The notes beneath the pieces were generated by a model. It did no database searches. It saw nothing but the letters and a program-made list of their open reading frames with translations, and was not told the DNA's origin. Position numbers and translations under genes: made by a program. A stretch of 64,000 bases of DNA from Pedobacter sp. Leaf216 (GTDB lineage Bacteria > Bacteroidota > Bacteroidia > Sphingobacteriales > Sphingobacteriaceae), in NCBI RefSeq assembly GCF_001421515.1, contig NZ_LMKM01000012.1, positions 951-64,950 on the forward strand, read 5' to 3'. Every line of letters starts with the position of its first letter. The first letter of the stretch is position 1. Shown one piece after another: positions 44,480 to 51,921 of this stretch.

Positions 44480-44664
44480 TGTTTGTCCATAATTTTTATA
44501 TAAAACTCGGGCACGCTGCTAAATTCTCCTTCAATTCATCCTGCTAAACTTGTTTCAACATCTATTTTTGAGCAATAACCCTGAAATAAATTTAGGGTTA
44601 CGATCCTTCCTAAACAATTAACCTAATCTTGTAAACTGAAAAGCATTTTACTATCTTGCCATTA

Positions 44665-45456
44665 ATGAAAGGTTTTGATTTCGACTTCCTTAAAGTATCG
44701 CCAACTGATATCGTTGATATCATTTTAGTAGCCTTATTAATTTATTACGTTTACACCCTTATCCGCAATACGCTAGCCGTTAACCTGCTCGTTGGGATGT
44801 TTATTATTACAGTTTTTTACTGGATAGTGAAAGCATTGCACATGGAATTGTTAACCGCTATCATAGAGAAATTTATGAGTGTGGGCATTATTGCGCTGAT
44901 TGTGATCTTCCACCCGGAAATTAGGCGTTTTCTTTTGCTGATAGGAAAAAATGCGTTTCTCCAGAAAAACAAAGCCTGGTGGGGTTATTTATTTGGCAGA
45001 AAGGAGATTGAAAGAAATAATTTAACACGCATAAAACCAATTATTGATGCTTGCAAAAGCATGAAAAAAACACGTACAGGTGCATTAATCGTTTTTGTTA
45101 AATTTTACGATGAACAATTTTTCGCAAATAGCTGCGAACTTGTAGACGCTAAAATATCGAAACGTTTATTAGAAAGTATTTTCCAAAAAAACAGTCCTTT
45201 ACATGACGGTGCCGTAGTGATTTCGGAAAATAAAATTAAAAGTGCGAGTTGTATTTTGCCTTTAACGGACAATGATCAACTGCCATCACAATTTGGATTA
45301 AGGCATCGGGCAGGCATTGGTGTTTCGGAAACAACAGATGCTGTTGCTGTAATTATATCTGAAGAAACCGGAGAAATATCATATGCCAAACAAGGCAGGG
45401 TAAGAATGAATGTTTCTTTCGGGGAACTGGAGAAATTATTAAACAAGGATTTTTAG
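44665..45456 (+). CDS. cdaA: Diadenylate cyclase CdaA
   Basis: A 263-residue membrane-bound enzyme making c-di-AMP from two ATP. Three membrane helices (about 16-90) precede the DAC domain with the DGA motif at 181-183 (NSPLHDGAVVISE) and the RHR motif at 213-215 (GLRHRAGIGVSE), both complete, so it should be active. A TTG at 44656 would add three residues; the ATG at 44665 is preferred. In other bacteria c-di-AMP controls potassium and osmotic balance. It follows folP; CdaR, the usual Firmicutes partner, is absent. Confidence 0.95.
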   Translation: MKGFDFDFLKVSPTDIVDIILVALLIYYVYTLIRNTLAVNLLVGMFIITVFYWIVKALHMELLTAIIEKFMSVGIIALIVIFHPEIRRFLLLIGKNAFLQKNKAWWGYLFGRKEIERNNLTRIKPIIDACKSMKKTRTGALIVFVKFYDEQFFANSCELVDAKISKRLLESIFQKNSPLHDGAVVISENKIKSASCILPLTDNDQLPSQFGLRHRAGIGVSETTDAVAVIISEETGEISYAKQGRVRMNVSFGELEKLLNKDF

Positions 45457-45487
45457 CAAGCACAACTTAAGAAATTTTATTCGCATC

Positions 45488-45556
45488 GTCACCTTGAATT
45501 CATTTCAGGATATTAATATTACCTGTAGGATGCTGAAATGATTTTAGCATGATGGC
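45488..45556. repeat. Dispersed short repeat (GTCA-ends), copy 1
   Basis: GTCACCTTGAATTCATTTCAGGA at the left and TGCTGAAATGATTTTAGCATGATGGC at the right, each with its own small inverted repeat. It is closely similar to the element at 51846-51909. Sits between the convergent cdaA and bacilliredoxin genes. Confidence 0.7.
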
Positions 45557-45592
45557 CGCAAGACAATAAGCTAATCTTCTCCATTAAACGCA

Positions 45593-45620
45593 AAATGGTG
45601 AATGTTTCCATTCACCATTT
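45593..45620. terminator. Bidirectional hairpin terminator
   Basis: AAATGGTGAATG at 45593-45604 pairs perfectly with CATTCACCATTT at 45609-45620, loop TTTC. The arms carry AAA and TTT at the ends. It lies between cdaA and the convergent bacilliredoxin gene. Confidence 0.65.
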
Positions 45621-45676
45621 CATTATAATTTAAATACTTTCTTATTGGTGTAACCCAATAACTGCGCAATTAATCG

Positions 45677-46087
45677 TTAGCAATATTGCTCAAAAGCTCC
45701 AATCAGGTTATCAGCAATCATTTGTGCTGGTCTGCCTTCAATCTGATGACGCTCGATCATATGTACCAATTTACCATCTTTAAATAACGCCATTGCCGGA
45801 GATGACGGAGGGAAAGGCATCATGTAATTTCTTGCCTGATCTACAGCTTCTTTTTCCATACCTGCAAATACAGTAACCAATTTATCAGGATGTTTTTCGT
45901 GTGCTGCTGCTGCTCTGGCTGCCGGACGCGCATTTGCTGCCGCACAACCACAAACCGAATTCACCACTACCAACACAGTTCCTTCGCCTTTAATCGCTTG
46001 ATCTACATCTTCTGCATTTTTTAATTCTTGAAAACCTACGTTAGTTAATTCCTTACGCATTGGCTCTACTAAATATTCTGGATACAT
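45677..46087 (-). CDS. Bacilliredoxin (BrxA/BrxB family)
   Basis: A 136-residue thioredoxin-fold protein of the BrxA/BrxB (YphP/YqiW) family. The active site is Cys46-Gly-Cys48 in VVNSVCGCAAANARPAARAA, with HPDKLVTVFAGMEKEA and PPSSPAMALFKDGKLVHMIER as further family blocks. In Bacillus these remove bacillithiol from proteins after oxidative stress. The presence here agrees with bacillithiol-type thiol chemistry in Bacteroidota, and DinB-fold thiol transferases elsewhere in the window could be connected, though that is inference. A clear promoter lies 34 bases upstream. Confidence 0.9.
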   Translation of the reverse strand: MYPEYLVEPMRKELTNVGFQELKNAEDVDQAIKGEGTVLVVVNSVCGCAAANARPAARAAAAHEKHPDKLVTVFAGMEKEAVDQARNYMMPFPPSSPAMALFKDGKLVHMIERHQIEGRPAQMIADNLIGAFEQYC

Positions 46088-46120
46088 TATCTTAGTTTTT
46101 TATTTACAATTTGAACGATA

Positions 46121-46128
46121 CAAAAATA
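46121..46128 (-). promoter_or_regulatory. Promoter -7 element of the bacilliredoxin gene
   Basis: On the minus strand TATTTTTG, matching TAnnTTTG, 33 bases ahead of the ATG at 46087. Confidence 0.55.
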
Positions 46129-46190
46129 AGAAAATCGAATGGTATGCACCATCCGATTTATATTTTTAAGGTAAAATTAAAATGCTATTT

Positions 46191-46679
46191 TTATTGTAAT
46201 CCTTTTAAAATTTCCTGCATTTTATGTGGATCGCTTAACATACCCGAGCCGAATATTACAATAATTGCAGCATAATAAAGCAATGACAAAATATTAAGGA
46301 TCAGACCTATAATTGCACAAATTCTTCCGGCATTTAGATTTTTAAAGGAACTTAAACTATATGCAGCAGGGTTAACTGCATACAATGCCTTATCTTTTTT
46401 ACTAAGTACCAACGCAATAATTGCAGGAATTAAGCCTAGTATACCATAACAGCAACAAAATGCTATCGAAAGAATACCTAATACAAGTACAATTGTTGAA
46501 TTTGGTAGATTTTGTTGCCCGAAACCACCTCCAAATTGCCCAAAAGGTGGCGGTTGCTGAAAAGGTGGTGGGGTTGCAGGTCCATTACCAAATGGTTGAA
46601 AAGGTGCTGGTTCCGGATTCTGACCTTTAGAAAGATCTATTGGCTTATTTTCTTGAGGGGTTTCCTGTTCTTCTGACAT
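46191..46679 (-). CDS. CCC-motif membrane protein
   Basis: A 162-residue membrane protein. An N-terminal cytoplasmic tail rich in Pro, Gln and Gly (about 1-55: PFQPFGNGPATPPPFQQPPP) leads to two helices. The first contains the three adjacent cysteines of this Bacteroidota family (LSIAFCCCYGILGLIPAIIA, about 72-91); the second is at about 130-155. Between them is a charged loop (LSKKDKALYAVNPAAYSLSS). Function unknown. It follows the DUF2752 gene (minus strand) by eight bases and both may work together with the YkvA-like protein. Confidence 0.82.
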   Translation of the reverse strand: MSEEQETPQENKPIDLSKGQNPEPAPFQPFGNGPATPPPFQQPPPFGQFGGGFGQQNLPNSTIVLVLGILSIAFCCCYGILGLIPAIIALVLSKKDKALYAVNPAAYSLSSFKNLNAGRICAIIGLILNILSLLYYAAIIVIFGSGMLSDPHKMQEILKGLQ

Positions 46680-46687
46680 AGTTATAT

Positions 46688-47008
46688 TTAGATCAATTGG
46701 TGAGTATATATTTTGTAAATGTAATTGATTAAGATAATTACTGCAACCCCTGCGAAAACGATTTTTATCAGCTGCGCTCCAAATTTGAAATCGAATTTGA
46801 GGTGAACGACTGTAAAAAGCACTATAAAAACCAATGGTATAGCAGCTGGGTACAACTTAAATGATGCCATTAAATCACCGCTGAACAAAGCTAGTACGGA
46901 ACGCTGAAAGCCACAGCCCGGACAATCGAATCCGAATTGCGCTTTAAAGGGGCAGGTTAATAGATGCCCGCTTAACCAATTGAAAAAGCTATGTTGCTGT
47001 TGAGCCAT
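46688..47008 (-). CDS. DUF2752 membrane protein
   Basis: A 106-residue small membrane protein of the DUF2752 family. The family block is CPFKAQFGFDCPGCGFQRSV (about 18-37), with a Cys-Pro-Gly-Cys that looks like a metal or redox site; two helices follow (about 52-72 and 80-98). Its start overlaps the end of the YkvA-like gene by 20 bases, so the two are translationally linked. The function of DUF2752 is not known; it is often next to CCC-motif or interferon-induced-transmembrane-like proteins, as here. Confidence 0.83.
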   Translation of the reverse strand: MAQQQHSFFNWLSGHLLTCPFKAQFGFDCPGCGFQRSVLALFSGDLMASFKLYPAAIPLVFIVLFTVVHLKFDFKFGAQLIKIVFAGVAVIILINYIYKIYTHQLI

Positions 47009-47423
47009 CTATATTGCCAATAACCTTGATCTGCGCTTCTTTCCACGCTTTATATTTTTCCAAATCCTTAACAACCTGTCTGTAAACAAGGTTTAAAATG
47101 TAAATGTCATCAACAAAACCCAATACTGGCACGAAATCAGGAATCACATCTATAGGCGATAAAAAATAAACCAATCCGCCCAGGATGGCTATAATTGATC
47201 TTTTTGGAATTTCCGTATAATCGCCATTTACATAGTCTTTAGATACTGCAAATAAGAGCACTAGCTTAGACCATACTCCTTCGAGATCACCTTTATTGGT
47301 TACCGCTTTTCCTAAGGCATCTTTAATGGTATTGCTCGCCTTGGTTTTATCATTTAAGATTAGCGAAGCTTTACTTTCTGACTTTTTAAAGAAACCCAAT
47401 ATTTTTTCCCTGTTCAATTTCAT
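46989..47423 (-). CDS. YkvA family (DUF1232) protein
   Basis: A 144-residue protein with the DUF1232 domain at about 75-115: IIAILGGLVYFLSPIDVIPD and FVPVLGFVDDIYILNLVYRQV are diagnostic (YFxxPxDxIPDFxPxxGxxDD). The N-terminal 70 residues are charged and helical. The domain is membrane-associated in most members and its role is unknown. First gene of a small minus-strand group: YkvA-like, DUF2752, CCC-motif; it starts 18 bases after the YARHG lipoprotein gene ends, so all four may share a transcript. Confidence 0.87.
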   Translation of the reverse strand: MKLNREKILGFFKKSESKASLILNDKTKASNTIKDALGKAVTNKGDLEGVWSKLVLLFAVSKDYVNGDYTEIPKRSIIAILGGLVYFLSPIDVIPDFVPVLGFVDDIYILNLVYRQVVKDLEKYKAWKEAQIKVIGNIDGSTAT

Positions 47424-47441
47424 AGTTAATCGTATTACAAA

Positions 47442-48326
47442 TTAACGGCCAAAAGCATCATAATTGTCTTCAGCATATTTAGTAAAGCGATCCAACAACT
47501 TTATATTTTTGTTTTCTATTGCTGTTAGATCATTATCCACATTATTTTTAACGGGTACATACCACTCCACAGGATCAAAGAAATTTCTGAAAGTTTGTTT
47601 TTTAAAAGCATAACCATGTCTGGCAAAGATGGTATTTTTGATAATCTGCAAATCTAATTTTCTTAAATTTTTTAACTCATTTTCACTAAGTAAGGTGGTT
47701 GAGGCGTTTAATTTAAAAATCTGATCGGAGGCACTCCTGTAAAAAGTATTTGCGCTCAATGAATCAATGGTTCCATCTTCAAGTGTATCTATACTTTTAA
47801 CCATTTTTTGCTCGCTCCAGTCTACATATTCCATTTCTGTTGGCAACATACGACCTGCATTATATTCGAAAGCTTTTTTCAGTAGTTTAAATTCTTTTTC
47901 AGGCCATTTTAATTCTTTTTTGTATGCATTCCATTTGCCGATCAGCGTATCGCCAACGAGGGTAATTTCAAATTTTCCATCATATTTATCTGTGCCGGGT
48001 TCATCAAGCACAAAAGTAATTTTGCTTCCGTTTTCGGATAATTTGCCCAACAAAGGGCGGCTGTTGCCAGAAACTACGCTTTGCGCAATCACCGTATCTT
48101 TTGTTATTCTTTTAATATTGATATTCAGCTTTTTAACAGCATCTCCCATGTCTCCTTCATACTCCAATTCATCCGCTGTATAAAAATTACCTACCCAAAA
48201 ACCATAAAGTTCTTTGTGGATTTCCTGTTGTGCAATGCCAGATGGTTTTTCTTTTTTAGTTTTTTTAGTATCTCTGCAAGAAAGCATCAAAAAAGGGATG
48301 AGCGCGAATAATAAGATTTTTTTCAT
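47442..48326 (-). CDS. YARHG-domain lipoprotein
   Basis: A 294-residue predicted lipoprotein: signal with lipobox LMLSC (Cys17), then a beta-rich domain (about 40-150) and a C-terminal YARHG domain (about 205-285) containing IIKNTIFARHGYAFKKQTFR and the WYVP ending of the family. YARHG domains are extracellular or periplasmic and are thought to bind cell-wall components, but this has not been shown in general. The next gene upstream is a DUF2306 protein 16 bases away on the same strand. Nothing suggests a catalytic activity. Confidence 0.85.
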   Translation of the reverse strand: MKKILLFALIPFLMLSCRDTKKTKKEKPSGIAQQEIHKELYGFWVGNFYTADELEYEGDMGDAVKKLNINIKRITKDTVIAQSVVSGNSRPLLGKLSENGSKITFVLDEPGTDKYDGKFEITLVGDTLIGKWNAYKKELKWPEKEFKLLKKAFEYNAGRMLPTEMEYVDWSEQKMVKSIDTLEDGTIDSLSANTFYRSASDQIFKLNASTTLLSENELKNLRKLDLQIIKNTIFARHGYAFKKQTFRNFFDPVEWYVPVKNNVDNDLTAIENKNIKLLDRFTKYAEDNYDAFGR

Positions 48327-48342
48327 AATTAATGTAACTGTT

Positions 48343-48975
48343 TCAGCGGGTAAATGTTTTGTGTTTAATCAGCCATTCAGCGATCAATAAATTGGGTATC
48401 CAGCCCAACCAGGCAATAATCTGATAAACATCCATTGGGGCTGGATGAAATAAATATACTAAAATAACTTTCCACAGCCTTAAGGTAATGGCAGAAGTAG
48501 CTAAAGCAAAGCTACGGTACATAAATTTTTTATGGTTTGTTATTTTCTTTTTTATAATAAGCAGAAGGGCTTTTAAAGTGAACCAAAACCACAGCACGCC
48601 CAAAATTATAAACGAGGTTTTAGCCATTAACCCTCCATTGGCAAAACAGCCAATAAAAATGCCTGATGGTGCTGCAAGCAACAATACTAAACTTACATAC
48701 AAATAGCCCAACCACCTATGCACTTTTGGATAGCTTGCTAAAATGTTTTTATTAAACTGAGTAAAACCAGCCAGCAGTACAAATATTGCACTGTAAACGT
48801 GGAGGTAAAATATAGGGAGGTAAATTTTAATGCCGGATACTTCGGTTTGTTTAATTTGAAGAAAAGATACTTCGCTATTGAAAGGGATGTAGCGCAAGGT
48901 AAGCTGCAGCATTAAAATAAAAAAATAGGAAAAAAATAATAGCCAGGCCAACCACTTATAGCTAATGTTTTTCAT
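48343..48975 (-). CDS. DUF2306 membrane protein
   Basis: A 210-residue integral membrane protein with about six helices. Family features are the His residues in PIFYLHVYSAIFVLLAGFTQF and YPKVHRWLGYLYVSLVLLLAAPSG, placed as in predicted haem- or quinone-associated membrane proteins of the DUF2306 type, and HKKFMYRSFALATSAITLRLW. Function unknown. It may head the operon with the YARHG lipoprotein. The upstream 65 bases lead directly into the truncated PIN toxin gene. Confidence 0.82.
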   Translation of the reverse strand: MKNISYKWLAWLLFFSYFFILMLQLTLRYIPFNSEVSFLQIKQTEVSGIKIYLPIFYLHVYSAIFVLLAGFTQFNKNILASYPKVHRWLGYLYVSLVLLLAAPSGIFIGCFANGGLMAKTSFIILGVLWFWFTLKALLLIIKKKITNHKKFMYRSFALATSAITLRLWKVILVYLFHPAPMDVYQIIAWLGWIPNLLIAEWLIKHKTFTR

Positions 48976-49040
48976 TTATTTTTTATTGAACAGTAAAAGT
49001 AGTTTTTTATCAAATGGAATGGCCACCAATTGTGCGTTTA

Positions 49041-49154
49041 CTACATCATCTTAGCTTCAAAATATCCTCCAATTAATGCATCGAAAATTACCCTGTATTT
49101 TGATTTTTTAGGAATTGAAACAAGAAGTACATTTGTATCAAGTACAACTTTCAT
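49041..49154 (-). pseudogene. Truncated PIN-domain toxin (first 37 residues)
   Basis: From ATG at 49154 the frame reads MKVVLDTNVLLVSIPKKSKY, RVIFDALIGGYFEAKMM and stops at 49041. The first 34 residues match the start of PIN-family RNase toxins (the first catalytic Asp in VVLDTNVLL), but the remaining hundred residues with the other three acidic ligands are missing, so the toxin cannot be active. The preceding antitoxin gene, five bases upstream, is intact. The 3' end was probably lost by deletion. Confidence 0.8.
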
Positions 49155-49159
49155 GAATG

Positions 49160-49375
49160 TTATTTTTTCCTTAAATGCTCATTTTTCCAGGATTCAATTG
49201 TATTTTCATCCCAATAATTATCATCCCAGAGTTTGTCCTTTTCATCAGATGCAGATTTAGCAAAATATTTTGCTAACATTTCTTTGATATCATTCAGCTG
49301 AGCATCGGGCAAATTATATTGAAATAATTTTAATAGTTCTAATTGAACATTTGTTAATTTCCCCGTAGCTTCCAT
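49160..49375 (-). CDS. Antitoxin-like protein paired with the truncated PIN toxin
   Basis: A 71-residue acidic protein: MEATGKLTNVQLELLKLFQY is helical, followed by DAQLNDIKEMLAKYFAKSASDEKDKLW and an acidic tail (DDNYWDENTIESW). Small acidic proteins of this kind directly precede PIN toxins in Bacteroidota. It has no obvious DNA-binding fold (no clear helix-turn-helix or ribbon-helix-helix), so it may neutralise the toxin directly. A TAnnTTTG promoter element is 22 bases upstream and the toxin remnant begins five bases downstream. The antitoxin role rests on context. Confidence 0.75.
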   Translation of the reverse strand: MEATGKLTNVQLELLKLFQYNLPDAQLNDIKEMLAKYFAKSASDEKDKLWDDNYWDENTIESWKNEHLRKK

Positions 49376-49396
49376 TTTTTTCTATTTGAACCAAAA

Positions 49397-49404
49397 CAAA
49401 TATA
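49397..49404 (-). promoter_or_regulatory. Promoter -7 element of the antitoxin/PIN module
   Basis: On the minus strand TATATTTG, an exact TAnnTTTG match, 21 bases ahead of the antitoxin ATG at 49375. It lies in the 41-base gap after the GH3 gene, so the module has its own promoter. Confidence 0.6.
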
Positions 49405-49416
49405 ATCAATATTATT

Positions 49417-50934
49417 TTATGATGATTTCATCATTTCCAATATATCATCTACATATTTACGCTCATTGGCCAGCCGTGGTACTTTATGCTGTCCGCCCAG
49501 TTTATCTTTCGCCTTTAACCAGTTATAAAATGTGTTTGAAGGGGCATTGTGCACTTTAGGACGGGCCAAGGCCATATCTTTAAAACGTTTGGCATCATAA
49601 TCAGAATTCACCTCACGCAGTGTATTGTCCATAACATCTACAAACTTCTCAAAATCGTTCGGCTGTTTATCAAACTCAATAATCCATTCGTGTCCGCCAG
49701 CTTTTTCATTTTTGAAATAAATCGGTCCGGCAGTATAATCCTTTATTTCAGCACCAGTTTCCTGGCAAGCTTTGGTTAAAGCCTGTTCTGCATTGTCGAT
49801 TATGACTTCTTCACCAAAGGCATTAATAAAGTGTTTGGTTCGGCCGGTAATTTTAATGCGGTAAGGCGAAAGCGAAGTAAATTGGATGGTATCACCAATC
49901 ATATAGCGCCATAAGCCACCGTTAGTCGAAATTACAATGGCGTAATTTTTATGCAGTTCTACTTCTCCCAATAATAATGCTTTAGGGCTTTCTTCGCCTA
50001 TATTTTCAAGCGGAATAAATTCATAGAAAATTCCATAATCAAGCATTAACAACATTTCTTCTGAATGATCCTGATCCTGGATACCAAAAAAACCTTCTGA
50101 TGCGTTATAGGTTTCGAGGTAATACATCTCATCGGATGGAATAAGTTGTTTAAACTGCTCGCGGTATGGTGCAAAGTTTACCGCACCATGAATGTACAAT
50201 TCGAGGTTTGGCCAAACTTCTAGCAAGTTCTGTTTTCCGGTGAGTTCGAGGACTTTTTTGGCCAATACGATGGTCCATGTAGGCACACCAGAAATGCTGG
50301 TTACGTTTTCATTGATGGTAGCTTCAGCCATTCTATCCATCTTGATTTCATAATTATCCATCAATGCGATAGACATATCGGGCGTGCGGTAATATTCGGC
50401 CCAGATGGGTAAATTTTTGATTAGCACCGCCGATAAATCACCATAAAAACAATCTTCATTTAACTGGTTTACCTGGTGACTTCCTCCTAAAACCAAACCT
50501 TTACCGGTAAACATTTGGTTATCAGGACGGTTATTGCAGTATATAGAAAGCATATCCTTACCACCTTTAAAATGGCATTCTTCCAACGATTCCTGCGAAA
50601 CCGGGATAAATTTACTCCTATCGCTAGTGGTACCAGATGATTTTGCAAACCACTTGATATCAGATGGCCATAGAATATTCTGTTCGCCATTGAGCATACG
50701 CTCAATATACGGCTTTAAAGTATCGTAATTTTGAATTGGAATACGCTCCTGGAATTGCTGAGGTGTTAAAATCGTTTTATAATCGTATAGTTTGCCCCAT
50801 TCTGTATTTTCTGCACTATCGATTAAAGTATGAAACCACTCTTCCTGAACGTCGTGCGGATACTTCATAAAAAGCTCGATCTGATGGATCCGCTTTTTCA
50901 TTAACCAGGTAAAAATTGAATTTACAAATGCCAT
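49417..50934 (-). CDS. GH3 auxin-responsive promoter-family protein (acyl-adenylate/amide synthetase fold)
   Basis: A 505-residue enzyme of the ANL adenylation superfamily, GH3 branch. The ATP-binding loop is FAKSSGTTSDRSKFIPVS (about 84-101); YNASEGFFGIQDQ and GRTKHFINAFGEEVI (C-terminal hinge) are further family motifs. GH3 enzymes conjugate amino acids to acyl acids in plants; in Bacteroidota the substrate is unknown. The open frame begins at 50964, but ATG at 50934 (MAFVNSIFTWLMKKRIHQIE) fits the family start. It stands alone between the TA remnant and lptB. Confidence 0.87.
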   Translation of the reverse strand: MAFVNSIFTWLMKKRIHQIELFMKYPHDVQEEWFHTLIDSAENTEWGKLYDYKTILTPQQFQERIPIQNYDTLKPYIERMLNGEQNILWPSDIKWFAKSSGTTSDRSKFIPVSQESLEECHFKGGKDMLSIYCNNRPDNQMFTGKGLVLGGSHQVNQLNEDCFYGDLSAVLIKNLPIWAEYYRTPDMSIALMDNYEIKMDRMAEATINENVTSISGVPTWTIVLAKKVLELTGKQNLLEVWPNLELYIHGAVNFAPYREQFKQLIPSDEMYYLETYNASEGFFGIQDQDHSEEMLLMLDYGIFYEFIPLENIGEESPKALLLGEVELHKNYAIVISTNGGLWRYMIGDTIQFTSLSPYRIKITGRTKHFINAFGEEVIIDNAEQALTKACQETGAEIKDYTAGPIYFKNEKAGGHEWIIEFDKQPNDFEKFVDVMDNTLREVNSDYDAKRFKDMALARPKVHNAPSNTFYNWLKAKDKLGGQHKVPRLANERKYVDDILEMMKSS

Positions 50935-50954
50935 ATCAAAAAATAAACAGCTGA

Positions 50955-51050
50955 CTTTTACCACAGATGTTGACAGATAAACACGGATATTGTCGTTTTT
51001 GTTGGAACGATAATAAAATCTCTATACCTGAAAGCAATTGATCTGTGTTA
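50955..51050. repeat. Fragment of the ACCACAGA-type dispersed repeat
   Basis: TTTTACCACAGATGTTGACAG at 50955 with AGATAAACACGGAT just after it, and ATCTGTGTTAAGCATC near 51040 on the other side, are imperfect inverted copies. The opening resembles the TTTTACCACAAAGTACACAGAG units at 56 kb. Confidence 0.4.
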
Positions 51051-51092
51051 AGCATCTTTAAGCCCAAAAACCGGGACAAGAATTGGTTAGAA

Positions 51093-51833
51093 TTAAACAT
51101 CAAATTTTTTACGTTTCAGCACAAAATTCGATCCAAGATAAACCTTTCTTACCATTTCGTTTTCAGCTAAAACCTCCGGAACGCCTTGTTCTAAAATTTT
51201 ACCTTCGAAAAGCAGGTAGGCGCGATCGGTAATTGATAGTGTTTCCTGCACATTGTGATCGGTAATGAGGATACCGATATTTTTATGTTTCAGTTTGGCA
51301 ACAATACTCTGAATTTCTTCTACCGCAATCGGATCTACCCCGGCAAAAGGCTCATCCAATAAAATAAAGTTAGGATTTGCAGCCAAAGCACGCGCAATTT
51401 CGGTACGCCGACGCTCGCCACCTGATAATAAATCGCCACGGTTTTTACGCACCTTGTGTAAACTAAATTCGTTAATCAGTTCTTCAAGCTTATCGCGTTG
51501 TTCCTCCTTGCTCATTTTGCTCATTTCCAAAATGGCTAGAATATTGTCTTCAACGGTAAGCTTTCTGAAAACGGAGGCTTCCTGGGCAAGATAGCCAATT
51601 CCTTTTTGCGCCCGGCGATACATTGGATCTTCTGTAATGTCTTCTTCTTCCAGGAAAATACGGCCTTCATTTGGTTTAATCAAACCTACAATCATGTAAA
51701 AAGAAGTTGTTTTTCCGGCACCGTTTGGACCGAGAAGACCAACGATTTCTCCCTGACTAACGTTGAAAGAAACATTATTAACAACAGTACGCTGCTTATA
51801 TTTTTTAACCAGATTTTCGGCTTTTAATATCAT
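51093..51833 (-). CDS. lptB: LPS export ABC transporter ATP-binding protein LptB
   Basis: A 246-residue ATPase that drives LPS extraction from the inner membrane with LptFG. Walker [21 protein letters not shown] (34-53), Q-loop in [13 protein letters not shown], signature [16 protein letters not shown], Walker [21 protein letters not shown] and the H-loop [11 protein letters not shown]. The FAGVDPIAV block is diagnostic of LptB over other ABC ATPases. It is alone here, with lptC, lptA and lptFG elsewhere, as is usual in Bacteroidota. recJ follows upstream on the same strand but with an element of repeat between. Confidence 0.95.
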   Translation of the reverse strand: MILKAENLVKKYKQRTVVNNVSFNVSQGEIVGLLGPNGAGKTTSFYMIVGLIKPNEGRIFLEEEDITEDPMYRRAQKGIGYLAQEASVFRKLTVEDNILAILEMSKMSKEEQRDKLEELINEFSLHKVRKNRGDLLSGGERRRTEIARALAANPNFILLDEPFAGVDPIAVEEIQSIVAKLKHKNIGILITDHNVQETLSITDRAYLLFEGKILEQGVPEVLAENEMVRKVYLGSNFVLKRKKFDV

Positions 51834-51845
51834 ATATAGATCGAT

Positions 51846-51909
51846 CCGTCATCCTGAATTTAGTTCAGGATCTTTCTTACTAGATGCTGAAACAAGTACA
51901 GCATGACGG
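51846..51909. repeat. Dispersed short repeat (GTCA-ends), copy 2
   Basis: CCGTCATCCTGAATT at the left and GCATGACGG at the right, with inner TTTAGTTCAGGATC and GATGCTGAAACAAG; CCGTCAT and ATGACGG form terminal inverted repeats. Very similar to the element at 45488-45556. Located in the 88-base gap between recJ and lptB. Confidence 0.75.
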
Positions 51910-51921
51910 TTTATTTTAAAA

